DNA from: UBA1181 sp045226255
GTDB taxonomy: Bacteria > Bacteroidota > Bacteroidia > Bacteroidales > Paludibacteraceae
Length of the DNA: 22,888 nucleotides
Direction: 5' to 3'
Assembly (NCBI GenBank): GCA_045226255.1
Contig: JBGVCG010000023.1
Span: 1 to 22,888 of the forward strand
Shown here: positions 1 to 8,275 of the stretch, one piece after another
Numbering within the stretch: position 1 is the stretch's first letter
Layout: each line of letters begins with the position of its first letter
Position numbers and translations under genes: made by a program
The notes under the pieces: model-generated
Database searches by the model: none
What the model saw: only the letters and a program-made list of their open reading frames with translations
Told to the model about the DNA's origin: nothing

Positions 1-1
1 T

Positions 2-3000
2 ACTATCGTCTATACAGCGACCTACACGAATACGTGCAACGAGAGTGCGACCCCAGTAGAGATCACGTTCAGCTGGAAGGAGGATGAAAATAAGCCAGTC
101 ATTACTCCTTCAGTTGTAACAATCGCAGCTACGAATGCAGGTTCTTGTCAATATATAGTGCCTGATGTGATTGCTTTAGCGACTATTAGTGATGAATGCA
201 CAACATTAAGTGAATTGCAAATTTCACAATCACCAGCTGAGGGTGAATATATTACAGAAACTAAGGATGTTATCATTACAGTGATAGATGGTTGTGGTAA
301 TAGTAATGATACCACCATCACCGTCACAGTTCCATCACCTCTCCAAGGCACTATCACCTCCGCAGAGTCCTTCTGCTACAACACCGACGATGGTGTGATT
401 GAGGGAACGATTGAGGGTGGTTCGGTTCCATACACGGTAAGTTGGACTGGCGCAGCAGATGGTTCTCAATCAGATGTTGAAAATATTAAGATAGAGAACT
501 TGCCTGATGGAGACTATACCGTGACCGTAACGGATATGAATGGTTGCCATGTCGAATTGAACGCATCCATCGCTCAATTGACTCAAACCATCACTTTGAA
601 GGCTGATTCTAAGGAGAAGGTTTACGATGGCGAGGAGTTGACGCTTCATGCCTATAACGGTGCGGATAATCTGGAGCCTGGCGATATGATCGACGATGTG
701 ATCTTCTCGGATGATAGCAAGATCACCAATGTGGGTGAAGTCGCTAACACCATCACTTCCTTCCGTATCATGCGTGGTGATGAGAATGTTACTTGTTACT
801 ATGACACGACGATGGTACCAGGTTTGTTGAAGGTGACCAAACGTCAAGTCACCCTTACCTCTTTGGATTCCACGAAGTTCTATGACGGAACTGAGTTGAT
901 TCGTCATGAGGTGGTTGTCTCTGGTGACGGCTTCCCGGCAGGCGAGGGCGCAACCTACAACGTGACGGGTACCCAAAAATTGGTGGGCACAAGTGAAAAC
1001 ATATTCACGTACACGCTGAACGATGGTACGTTGGCAGACAACTATGACATAACGGTTGTCAAAGGTACGTTGGAGGTGAAAGCGAACGAGACGAATATCT
1101 CCATCGCTTCGGCAAGCAACTCTTGGATGTACGACTGCGGTACTCATAAACATGAGGTTTATACTGTGACGTATGGTACAGAAGAGGTTGCTGCGGATGA
1201 GTCCGGCAAGATATTCACTTTGCCTACGGGTGACAAGTTGACCATCGCGCCTGTTACGGAGGGTGTCAAGTATGTGAGCGACACCGAGGAGCGTAATAAC
1301 ACGTTCACGTACACGTTGGAGAACGATGATCAGTATGCCGGCGACCGTGATACAACGTATGGAACGTTGAGCATCACGCAACGTCCGATCGTCATCACGG
1401 CTAAGGATAGCACTAAGATATACGACGCTATCGCATTGACCCGAAACGAGTTCTTCACGGATGGAAATGAGGCTGATTGCGACAATGTGGTCAGCGTTGT
1501 TATCGAAGGCTCTCAATTGGCAGTTGGCAGTAGCGATAATAGCATCTCCAACGCTGTGATTAAGTCTGGCGATGAGATTGTAACCGACAACTATGACATC
1601 ACTTATGTCAAGGGAACATTGGAGGTTACTCCTCTCGACGTGACAGTCTACATCACCGGTCATACGAACACCGTGATCTACAACGGCTCAGAGCAGTCCA
1701 TCCCTGGTTATGAGTGGATTGCATCAGACAGTTTGTACAACACTGCGGACTACTTCGCCTATGCGGGTGACAGCGTGGCTAAGGGTACGACCGTCGGCAC
1801 TTACGAGATGGGCCTGAAGACTGACCAGTTCACGAACACGAACAACAACTTCAACGTGACGTTCAACGTGACGGATGGTTGGTTGACCATCAATCGCCTC
1901 GACATTATCGTGGACATCACCGGTCACACGGGTACTGTCACCTACAACGGTGTGGAGCAAGCCATCTACGGTTATGAGTGGAATGCGTCAAACATTTTGT
2001 ACAACACTGCGGACTACTTCACCTATGCGGGCGACAGCGTGGCTAAGGGTACGACCATCGGCACTTACGAGATGGGCCTGAAGACTGACCAGTTCACGAA
2101 CACGAACAACAACTTCAACGTGACGTTCAACCTGGAGTCTGATGGTTCGTTGACCATTGAGCCAATCCTTACTCCAATCACTATCACTGCATTCTCCAGC
2201 GAGATGGTATATGACGGCGGTGAGATGACTGACGATGGCTTCAAGTTCACTCCGAACATATTGGTGGAGGGTGATACACTCTACGCCGATGTGGAGGGCG
2301 CTATAACCAATGTGGGTTCTGCTCCTAATGTTGTGACGGGTTACAGGGTATTCCGCGATGGAGTTGACGTGACGAATAACTACACCTTCAATGCGACTGT
2401 CGATGGTGTGCTGACTGTCACGAGACGTCCAGTCACTATCGTGTCTGCAACGGACGAGAAGGTATACGATGGTACACCGTTGACCAATGACGAGATTACC
2501 GTCACTCCTACAGCTATTGGCGAGGGCTTCGTTCGTGGTGAGGGCGTGAGATTTAACGTGACTGGTACCATCACGGAGGTCGGTACGGTCGACAATACCT
2601 TCACCTTCACGCCTAACAGCAATACGGATACCGCCAACTACGATATCACTGTGATCTTCGGTAAGTTGACCATCAACAAGATCGAGACTCCAATCGAAAT
2701 CACTGCTAATAGCAATAGCAAGACGTACGATGGAACTCCTCTGACAGAAAGTGGCTTCACCTTCACGGAGAATGTGTTGGCTGAGGGCGATAGCCTGATT
2801 GTGGATATCGATGGTTCTATCACTGACTTCGGTATGGTGGTCAATAAGGTGACGGGATATAAGGTGGTTCGCGGTGATGCGGATGTTACTCAAAACTATA
2901 CGTTCGGTAAGATGACGAATGGTACGTTGAGCATCATGAAACGTTTCGTCACCCTTGTCAGTGCTACTGACACGAAGGTGTATGACCGAACTCCTTTGAC

Positions 3001-5413
3001 CAACAATACGGTAACGGTTGGCGATGAGGGATTCGTTGCGGATGAAGGTGCGATATTCGAAGTTACGGGTACCATCACCGACTTTGGTACGGTTGATAAT
3101 GTGTTCACCTACGAACTGAAGGAGAACACGAAGGCCGATAACTACGATATCAGTACGATTTATGGTAAGTTGTCCATCACGAAACGTCCTACCGCTATTG
3201 TGTTCAACTACGGATATGATGGCAAGGCTGATACATTGTCCGGTTACGCTGATGAGCCATACACGAAGATGGATGACCCTGTCAGAACTGGCTACAACTT
3301 CAACTCTTGGGATGTTGAGTTGCCAGAGCTTATGCCTCTGGATACTTTGACGGTTACTGCTCAGTGGGATCTCATCACCTATGAAATCCAACTCGATACC
3401 TTCGAGACCATCACCTACACGGTGGAGGATCACAAGGTCATCGACCTGAACGACTACATCCCTTACTTCGAGGGATATAACTTCACCGGATGGAGGAACC
3501 AGAATGGTGAACTCGTGACCACCATCAACACGGACGATGCGGATTCAGTGAAGCTCTTCGCTACATGGCACATCGCTACGTACAATATCACCTACATCTC
3601 TAACGGTAAGACGTTGAAGACAGTTCCTGTCGTATTCGCGGATCCAATTCCTGCGTTTGCGGATCCTGTCAGAGAGGGTTACTCCTTCAAGGGATGGAGT
3701 CCGGAGATCCCTGCAACCATGCCTGAGGGTGGCTTGACGGTTACCGCTCAATGGGGCCTCATCACTTACCAACTCACGTTGGAGGACGAGGGTAAGGTTA
3801 TAGGTGTTTACGAATATACCGTGGAGGATGAATTCTTCTATATCGAGAAGATCGAAGACCGTGAGGGTATGAGGTTCGACGGTTGGACGTTGAATGGTGA
3901 GTTGCTCGACTACGATAAGGAGGAAGACAAGTATATCTTCTTCCCAGAACTCATCGCGGGTGATGTCTCCATCACGGCTAAGTGGACTACTGTGACGAAC
4001 GAGTTCAACCTCATCTACAAGGTGGATGGTGTGACTTACCAGAACTTTGTGATCAATGCGGGCGAGAACACTGAGGCATATGTCGCTTCCGTTCAAGACC
4101 CAGCGGATAAGCGAGGTTATAAGTTTAACGGTTGGGATATGGATGTGCCGGAGACGATGCCTCGCAAGGATCTGGTCATCAATGCGGTTTGGAAGCCTGT
4201 CGTTTATACCATCACTTTGAGGGATGTGGATGGCGAGGAGATCGATCGCATCAACTATACAATCGAGAAACTCGTACAACTCCCTACTTATCCTGAGAAG
4301 GATGGTCAGGTATTCCTCGGCTGGTCCGATGGTCTCAATACTTACTACGAGATCAAGCCGGGTAGCTCTGCTGAGGACTTCGAACTGACCGCCACTTGGG
4401 GTGTTAAGTCGTTCGAGATCATCTATATCGTGGACGGTGTGGAGTATGCAAGGGATACCATCCAAGCGGGTGCGCCTCTCGTGAAGATCTCTGACCCTGA
4501 GACGACGGAAGAGGGCTACGCCTTCAGTGGATGGAGCGCAACACCGGATATCATGCCTGCCCACGACCTCACCGTTACGGGAAGCTTCGAGAAGGGTGGT
4601 TATACATTGACCTACATCATCGATGGCGAGGCTGTCAAGACGACGCGCTACGTGTACGGCGCCGCTATCTCTCCTGCGAAGGCTCCGAGCCGTCTGGGTT
4701 ACGAGTTTGACGTCTGGGAGGGTCTCCCTGCCACGATGCCTGCTCATGACCTCTCCGTCACGGGTACGTATAAGATCGCTACTTACTCTATCGTCCTGAG
4801 GAACGAAGGTGTGGCAATAGATACCCTCTATTACACTATCTTCGACGATGCGATCACCTTGCCGGTTATCAATGGACCTGGTAAGATGTTCAAGGGCTGG
4901 TACGACGGACGTAAGACGATCACTAGAATCAATCCGAAAGACTACTCCGGAAACATCGACCTGGTGGCTAGCTGGATTTACTTCAACTTCACCGTCACCT
5001 TCTATGTGGACGATGTGCAATACTCTAGAAACAATAGTATGCGTTACGGGGATGTTATCCAATTGCCGGAGAACCCTACCAAGGAGGGACTCTACTTCAT
5101 ACGTTGGGACGGTATGCCGGCAGATGGTTTGATGCCTGAGAATGACTTGAAGCTCTACGCTGTCTTCTCTGACAATCCGGATGATGTCAGCGTCGATGTG
5201 ATCGAGGATGTTCCTACGGTGGATGTCTACACGGAGGTTGGCGAGATCATTGTCCTCCGTGCGGAGAATATGGAGATCCAAGTTATGGACTTCGACGGTG
5301 TGACCCTCTTCAGAGGTGTCTCTAACGCCGAGAGCTTCTCCATCCCTGTCCGCTATCGTGGCGCTTACATCGTGAGAATCAACAACCAGTTCAGAAAGGT
5401 ACTGGTGAGGTAA
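2..5413 (+). CDS. Giant secreted repeat protein (adhesin-like), 5' end outside window
   Basis: The frame is open from base 2 to the TAA at 5411-5413, so 1803 residues are visible and the true start lies upstream; the GTG at 158 is only an internal codon. Domains in order: an Ig/HYR-like segment (to about base 330), a SprB-type repeat (about 331-590, with a G-x-PYTVSWTG strand and a DGDYTVTVTDMNGC end), about ten MBG-like repeats (592-3190, marked by K-x-YDGTxLT and NYDIT), and about ten Listeria-Bacteroides (InlB_B/Flg_new) repeats (3190-5175, marked by GYxFxGW and TAxW). The last 75 residues form a small beta domain ending in GAYIVRINNQFRKVLVR. This resembles type IX secretion sorting tails or the related DUF6383 C-terminal domain of Bacteroidales. 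No catalytic domain is visible. Families with this make-up are cell-surface or secreted and often thought adhesive; the ligand is unknown. The repeat classes are clear, while the secretion route is inferred. Confidence 0.9.
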   Translation, partial: TIVYTATYTNTCNESATPVEITFSWKEDENKPVITPSVVTIAATNAGSCQYIVPDVIALATISDECTTLSELQISQSPAEGEYITETKDVIITVIDGCGNSNDTTITVTVPSPLQGTITSAESFCYNTDDGVIEGTIEGGSVPYTVSWTGAADGSQSDVENIKIENLPDGDYTVTVTDMNGCHVELNASIAQLTQTITLKADSKEKVYDGEELTLHAYNGADNLEPGDMIDDVIFSDDSKITNVGEVANTITSFRIMRGDENVTCYYDTTMVPGLLKVTKRQVTLTSLDSTKFYDGTELIRHEVVVSGDGFPAGEGATYNVTGTQKLVGTSENIFTYTLNDGTLADNYDITVVKGTLEVKANETNISIASASNSWMYDCGTHKHEVYTVTYGTEEVAADESGKIFTLPTGDKLTIAPVTEGVKYVSDTEERNNTFTYTLENDDQYAGDRDTTYGTLSITQRPIVITAKDSTKIYDAIALTRNEFFTDGNEADCDNVVSVVIEGSQLAVGSSDNSISNAVIKSGDEIVTDNYDITYVKGTLEVTPLDVTVYITGHTNTVIYNGSEQSIPGYEWIASDSLYNTADYFAYAGDSVAKGTTVGTYEMGLKTDQFTNTNNNFNVTFNVTDGWLTINRLDIIVDITGHTGTVTYNGVEQAIYGYEWNASNILYNTADYFTYAGDSVAKGTTIGTYEMGLKTDQFTNTNNNFNVTFNLESDGSLTIEPILTPITITAFSSEMVYDGGEMTDDGFKFTPNILVEGDTLYADVEGAITNVGSAPNVVTGYRVFRDGVDVTNNYTFNATVDGVLTVTRRPVTIVSATDEKVYDGTPLTNDEITVTPTAIGEGFVRGEGVRFNVTGTITEVGTVDNTFTFTPNSNTDTANYDITVIFGKLTINKIETPIEITANSNSKTYDGTPLTESGFTFTENVLAEGDSLIVDIDGSITDFGMVVNKVTGYKVVRGDADVTQNYTFGKMTNGTLSIMKRFVTLVSATDTKVYDRTPLTNNTVTVGDEGFVADEGAIFEVTGTITDFGTVDNVFTYELKENTKADNYDISTIYGKLSITKRPTAIVFNYGYDGKADTLSGYADEPYTKMDDPVRTGYNFNSWDVELPELMPLDTLTVTAQWDLITYEIQLDTFETITYTVEDHKVIDLNDYIPYFEGYNFTGWRNQNGELVTTINTDDADSVKLFATWHIATYNITYISNGKTLKTVPVVFADPIPAFADPVREGYSFKGWSPEIPATMPEGGLTVTAQWGLITYQLTLEDEGKVIGVYEYTVEDEFFYIEKIEDREGMRFDGWTLNGELLDYDKEEDKYIFFPELIAGDVSITAKWTTVTNEFNLIYKVDGVTYQNFVINAGENTEAYVASVQDPADKRGYKFNGWDMDVPETMPRKDLVINAVWKPVVYTITLRDVDGEEIDRINYTIEKLVQLPTYPEKDGQVFLGWSDGLNTYYEIKPGSSAEDFELTATWGVKSFEIIYIVDGVEYARDTIQAGAPLVKISDPETTEEGYAFSGWSATPDIMPAHDLTVTGSFEKGGYTLTYIIDGEAVKTTRYVYGAAISPAKAPSRLGYEFDVWEGLPATMPAHDLSVTGTYKIATYSIVLRNEGVAIDTLYYTIFDDAITLPVINGPGKMFKGWYDGRKTITRINPKDYSGNIDLVASWIYFNFTVTFYVDDVQYSRNNSMRYGDVIQLPENPTKEGLYFIRWDGMPADGLMPENDLKLYAVFSDNPDDVSVDVIEDVPTVDVYTEVGEIIVLRAENMEIQVMDFDGVTLFRGVSNAESFSIPVRYRGAYIVRINNQFRKVLVR
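592..3190 (+). repeat. MBG-like protein repeats, about ten units
   Basis: Ten units of about 80-95 codons begin near bases 592, 846, 1091, 1387, 1636, 1900, 2170, 2431, 2691 and 2950. Most open with a strand such as ITAxS followed by K-x-YDG, and close with a TLSITKRP-like linker. Units 1, 7 and 9 are one subtype (with GD-x-L and NYTF-like ends). Units 2, 8 and 10 are another (with EGAxFxVTGT and NYDI). The array therefore contains three A-B dimers of roughly 500 bp. Units 5 and 6 form a third, nearly identical subtype. Confidence 0.8.
1733..2131 (+). repeat. Near-identical 135-bp direct repeats, 264-bp period
   Basis: Bases 1733-1867 and 1997-2131 align without gaps over 135 bp, with three differences that I can see (G/A in the TTCGCCT/TTCACCT stretch, T/C in GGGTGAC/GGGCGAC, G/A in ACCGTCGG/ACCATCGG). 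The period of 264 bp is exactly 88 codons, so copy number can change in frame. The other repeats in this gene are much more diverged at the DNA level. Confidence 0.9.
3190..5175 (+). repeat. Listeria-Bacteroides (InlB_B-like) repeats, about ten units in two alternating types
   Basis: Units end in AQWDL, ATWHI, AQWGL, AKWTT, AVWKP, ATWGV, GSFEK, GTYKI, ASWIY and AVFSD. Units 1, 3, 5, 7, 8 and 10 carry an MP motif before the last strand (for example ATMPEGGLTV). Units 2, 4, 6 and 9 lack MP and instead carry a YTV/YTI strand followed by an acidic stretch. The order is A-B-A-B-A-B-A-A-B-A. Confidence 0.8.
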
Positions 5414-5436
5414 ATTAAGAATTTTGAATTAAGAAT

Positions 5437-5470
5437 GGGGGGCGTCAAACTATGACGGCCCCCCTTTTTT
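5437..5470 (+). terminator. Rho-independent terminator of the giant repeat gene
   Basis: A GGGGGGCGTCA arm pairs with TGACGGCCCCCC (11 bp with one bulged G), with loop AACTA and then six T. It lies 24 bp after the stop codon. Confidence 0.85.
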
Positions 5471-5555
5471 AATTATGAAACGTTAGTTCGACGTAGTCAA
5501 TTTTTAATTGTGAATTGATGGAGAATGCGTATCACTATGCGCCGCACCCAACCCA

Positions 5556-5602
5556 TGGCCTATAAGGCCAACTCATTATATAGCCCAGGGCAACACCCCG
5601 GG
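5556..5602. repeat. REP-like pair of palindromes
   Basis: TGGCC-TATAA-GGCCA (5556-5570) is followed after 13 bp by CCCAGGG-CAACA-CCCCGGG (5584-5602, one A-C mismatch). The pair stands in an otherwise gene-free spacer of about 290 bp, with no T-run after either hairpin, so it does not look like a terminator. Short paired GC palindromes of this kind are typical of dispersed REP-like elements. That class assignment is inferred from shape only. Confidence 0.4.
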
Positions 5603-5650
5603 ATGGGGCGACACGATGAGATTTATATGTTTTTGGGGTGACATCCGACA

Positions 5651-5680
5651 TTGTTGTTCACCCATTTATTTTTAATTTTG
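5651..5680 (+). promoter_or_regulatory. Bacteroidales-type promoter for the lipoprotein gene
   Basis: TTG (5651-5653), a 19-bp spacer, then TAATTTTG (5673-5680), which matches the TAnnTTTG -7 consensus. The predicted transcript starts near 5687, shortly before the ATG cluster at 5708-5726. Confidence 0.6.
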
Positions 5681-5707
5681 TAGAAGATACTAATTTGTTC
5701 GATTAAC

Positions 5708-6316
5708 ATGTATATGACCATGAATATGAAGAAGCAAGCGAAAATGTTGGGGTGGCTGTTGCCGCTCGTGTTGTCGGTCCTGGCATCCTGCTCCGACCCG
5801 TCTGACGTGAAGGATGTGGAGGAGTTGACAAGAAAGGGCGAGAACCTCTTTACTGTTGGCTCGGTCTCTACTACTGTGGACGAGTGCTTGGATAGTTATA
5901 CGGAGTCGGATGGGGGAGTGACCCATTTGCTGCATTTCTTCACAACAGGATATTACCAGATGAACGGTGATGGCACATGCTCCGAGAATAAGCTCTTCAA
6001 GGGGAAAGGCGCTTACGTGGAAATCCCGGCTTTCGACAAGGGACAATCCGAACTTCTCCGACTGATGACGGGTACCTACATCAATAAAGCCTCGAACTCT
6101 GACTCCTGGAGCGGAGACTATATCGTGACCAAGACAGGCGCTTCCACCACCCGTGCTTTGTCGTACGATAAGATGATCGATCTGACCCCTTCGGCCGTGC
6201 AGGTGAAGAAGAAAGGGAATATCTATGAAATAACCTGGGAGGGTACGGACGAGAAGAATAACCCGTGCTCCCTTTACTACTACGGAATGGTTCAGTCAGA
6301 GAAGATGCTGGAGTGA
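5708..6316 (+). CDS. Predicted lipoprotein of unknown function
   Basis: The 202-residue product opens with four in-frame Met codons (5708, 5714, 5720, 5726), and I cannot decide among them. Any of them gives a basic N-terminus (KKQAK), a hydrophobic stretch (LGWLLPLVLSVLA) and a lipobox LASC, so the mature protein is expected to start at that Cys as a lipidated envelope protein. The remaining part is a soluble domain of about 165 residues with many aromatic and polar strands (HFFTTGYYQMNGDGTC, YEITWEG, CSLYYYGMV), probably beta-rich. I recognise no family. It stands alone between a terminator and the cysS promoter, so context gives no functional clue. The lipoprotein call is firm; the role is unknown. 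Confidence 0.8.
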   Translation: MYMTMNMKKQAKMLGWLLPLVLSVLASCSDPSDVKDVEELTRKGENLFTVGSVSTTVDECLDSYTESDGGVTHLLHFFTTGYYQMNGDGTCSENKLFKGKGAYVEIPAFDKGQSELLRLMTGTYINKASNSDSWSGDYIVTKTGASTTRALSYDKMIDLTPSAVQVKKKGNIYEITWEGTDEKNNPCSLYYYGMVQSEKMLE

Positions 6317-6371
6317 TTTTAGAATTCTTAATTCTTAACTTTTAACTCTTAATTCTTAACTCATAAATCAC

Positions 6372-6379
6372 TATCTTTG
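6372..6379 (+). promoter_or_regulatory. -7 promoter element for cysS
   Basis: TATCTTTG fits the TAnnTTTG -7 consensus exactly and lies 21 bp before the cysS ATG. The -33 region is AT-rich without a clear TTTG. The predicted leader is only about 15 nt. Confidence 0.6.
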
Positions 6380-6400
6380 CATAAAATTAGAGATTAGTAG

Positions 6401-7867
6401 ATGGAACATAAATTAAGAATATACAACACGCTGACGAGGACGAAGCAGCTGTTTGTGCCGATGAATGCGCCCCACGTGGGCATGTATGTTTGCGGTCCGA
6501 CCGTATATGGTGACGGACATTTGGGACACGCCCGTCCCGCTATCACCTTCGATGTGCTCTTCCGTTATTTGACCCAGTTGGGCTATAAGGTGCGCTACGT
6601 GCGTAACATCACGGACGTGGGCCACTTGGAGCACGATGCCGACGAGGGTGAGGATAAGATTGCTAAGAAGGCTCGCCTGGAGCAGAAGGAACCGATGGAG
6701 GTGGCTCAGTACTACACGAACCGCTACCACAAGGCGATGGAGGCTCTCAATGTATTGCCTCCTAGCATCGAACCGCACGCTTCCGGACATATCATCGAAC
6801 AGATCGAGTTCGTGAAGAAGATTCTGGACGCTGGCTACGCTTATGAGAGCGAGGGTTCCGTCTACTTCGACGTGAAGAAATATAACAAAGACCATCACTA
6901 TGGCAAACTCTCCGGTAGGAACATTGACGACCTCTTGGAGACGACCCGCGAGCTGGATGGCCAGGACGAGAAGCATTGCGCTTTGGACTTCGCTTTGTGG
7001 AAGAGGGCGCAACCTGAACATATCATGCGTTGGCCTTCCCCTTGGAGCAACGGCTTCCCAGGCTGGCACATGGAGTGCTCCGCCATGGGTACGAAATACC
7101 TCGGCGAGGAGTTCGATATCCACGGGGGTGGAATGGACTTGGTCTTTCCGCACCACGAATGTGAAATCGCTCAGTCGACCGCTGCCCTTGGTAAGGAGAC
7201 GGTCCACTACTGGATGCACAATAACATGATCACGATCAATGGTAAGAAGATGGGTAAGTCGTTGGGCAACTTCATCACGCTCGACGAGTTCTTCACGGGT
7301 AGCCACTCTTTGTTGACTCAGGCTTACTCGCCGATGACCATCCGTTTCTTCATCCTTCAGGCGCACTACCGCAGTACGGTGGACTTCAGCAACGAGGCTT
7401 TGCAGGCTTCCGAAAAGGGCCTGGAACGTCTTACCGACGCTTATGCACGATTGCAGAAGATCACCCCGGCTGCTACGACGACCGTGGATGTGGCTGGCTT
7501 GCGTGAGAAGTGCGAGGAGGCGATGAACGACGACCTGAACACGCCTATCGTCATCTCCTATTTCTTCGAGGTGGCTAAGGCTATCAATACGGTGGTCGAC
7601 GGCAAGGGTACTATCTCCGCCGCTGACTTGGAGGAGCTGAAATCATTGTTCCAACTCTACCTCATCGATATCCTCGGCCTGCGCTTGGCTGCCGATGCGG
7701 ATAGCCATAGCGAAGCCTACAAGGGCGCCATCGACCTCTTGCTTGAGATTCGTAAGCAGGCGAAGGCGAACAAGGATTGGGCGACGAGCGATAAAATCCG
7801 CAACGAACTGGCTGCCTTGGGCTTCAACGTGAAGGATACCAAGGATGGGTTCGAGTGGAGCATCTGA
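6401..7867 (+). CDS. cysS: Cysteine--tRNA ligase
   Basis: Class I aminoacyl-tRNA synthetase that charges tRNA-Cys with cysteine using ATP in the cytoplasm. The HIGH signature appears as HLGH at residues 40-43, directly after the zinc-ligand context CGPTVY (C31). The KMSKS loop appears as KMGKS at residues 283-287, followed by LGNF. The WHMECSAMG and DIHGGGMDLVFPHHECE blocks that carry the other zinc ligands are present. The 488-residue length is normal, and the C-terminal helical anticodon domain ends in NVKDTKDGFEW. The ATG is placed just after the -7 element, without a Shine-Dalgarno sequence. A terminator closes the gene, so it looks monocistronic. Identification is secure. Confidence 0.98.
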   Translation: MEHKLRIYNTLTRTKQLFVPMNAPHVGMYVCGPTVYGDGHLGHARPAITFDVLFRYLTQLGYKVRYVRNITDVGHLEHDADEGEDKIAKKARLEQKEPMEVAQYYTNRYHKAMEALNVLPPSIEPHASGHIIEQIEFVKKILDAGYAYESEGSVYFDVKKYNKDHHYGKLSGRNIDDLLETTRELDGQDEKHCALDFALWKRAQPEHIMRWPSPWSNGFPGWHMECSAMGTKYLGEEFDIHGGGMDLVFPHHECEIAQSTAALGKETVHYWMHNNMITINGKKMGKSLGNFITLDEFFTGSHSLLTQAYSPMTIRFFILQAHYRSTVDFSNEALQASEKGLERLTDAYARLQKITPAATTTVDVAGLREKCEEAMNDDLNTPIVISYFFEVAKAINTVVDGKGTISAADLEELKSLFQLYLIDILGLRLAADADSHSEAYKGAIDLLLEIRKQAKANKDWATSDKIRNELAALGFNVKDTKDGFEWSI

Positions 7868-7900
7868 TAATTTTGAATTAGGAATTTTGAATTATGAATT

Positions 7901-7931
7901 GGGGGTCGTCAAATTATGACGGCCCCTTTTT
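7901..7931 (+). terminator. Rho-independent terminator of cysS
   Basis: GGGGTCGTCA pairs with TGACGGCCCC (10 bp with one G-T) around loop AATTA, followed by five T. Its sequence is closely related to the terminator at 5437-5470. Confidence 0.85.
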
Positions 7932-8062
7932 CAACCCCTGTGCGTTGCAGGAGGGGGCGTGATTCGAATCCCCGACGGTCCGACACGATGATCGACGAAC
8001 CATTGTTGGCGTGCCCGATGACATGTTGCGAAAAATTTTGAAAAAAAAATGTGACAAATCGT

Positions 8063-8091
8063 TTTGTGTTCCGGAAATTTTTGTAAATTTG
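8063..8091 (+). promoter_or_regulatory. Promoter of the leader-peptide/pheA operon
   Basis: TTTG (8063-8066), a 17-bp spacer, then TAAATTTG (8084-8091), matching TAnnTTTG. The predicted start is near 8098, about 14 nt before the first leader-peptide ATG. I see no second promoter of this type between the two leader peptides, so both attenuators appear to lie on one transcript. Confidence 0.65.
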
Positions 8092-8111
8092 CACATCAAA
8101 ATAGAAGAACA

Positions 8112-8162
8112 ATGAAGAACTTTTTCTCATATTATTTTTACTTCTTTTACTTTATCCAGTAA
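8112..8162 (+). CDS. Aromatic leader peptide 1 (attenuation peptide)
   Basis: A 16-codon reading frame, MKNFFSYYFYFFYFIQ, with six Phe and four Tyr. Ten of its 16 residues are the end products of the pathway encoded downstream. It starts about 14 nt after the predicted transcription start, and its TAA (8160-8162) lies two bases before the first arm of an antiterminator. This is the layout of a ribosome-stalling leader peptide like PheL of enterobacteria. The peptide itself is expected to have no further function. The composition is far from random, and the GC-rich hairpin with T-run after it supports the call. Expression is not shown by sequence alone. Confidence 0.88.
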   Translation: MKNFFSYYFYFFYFIQ

Positions 8163-8164
8163 GA

Positions 8165-8236
8165 GCGGGACTTCTATTTTATTAATGAGAAATCAAAAAT
8201 TCGAAATAAGGTCCCGCAGTAATGCGGGACTTTTTT
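8165..8236 (+). promoter_or_regulatory. Attenuator 1: mutually exclusive antiterminator and terminator
   Basis: Segment A, GCGGGACTT (8165-8173), can pair with segment B (8209-8217, core GTCCCGC) to make the antiterminator. Segment B can instead pair with segment C, GCGGGAC (8224-8230), to make the terminator. A ribosome that finishes leader 1 would cover A and allow B:C, while one stalled at the Phe/Tyr codons leaves A free. There is no additional protector hairpin, so this is a minimal three-segment design. Confidence 0.8.
8209..8236 (+). terminator. Intrinsic terminator of attenuator 1
   Basis: GTCCCGC (8211-8217) pairs with GCGGGAC (8224-8230). An inner A-T pair leaves a GUAA tetraloop (GNRA type), and the outer AAG can extend into the T-run. 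Six T follow (8231-8236). Confidence 0.88.
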
Positions 8237-8275
8237 GTTATGGAGATTTAAATAAAAAATTAAAGGCATAAAGCG

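Noticed and set aside
158..160. GTG at 158 as start of the giant gene
   Set aside because: The same frame is open back to base 2 with protein-like sequence, so the gene simply continues past the window edge.
592..5175. Regular repeats as a CRISPR array
   Set aside because: The repeats are coding, in frame, degenerate and 250 bp or more in period, and belong to known protein-repeat classes.
470..5281. Long minus-strand open frames (470-1663, 1988-3433, 3545-5281) opposite the giant repeat gene
   Set aside because: They are antisense shadows caused by the codon pattern of a repetitive gene. Their translations have no recognisable domain, and the + strand frame has clear domains.
7941..8030. 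tRNA-like GATTCGAATC at 7961-7970 between cysS and the leader operon
   Set aside because: The decamer resembles a T-loop, but neither strand gives a five-pair T-stem, D-arm or acceptor stem around it. It may be a remnant, but it cannot be called a tRNA.
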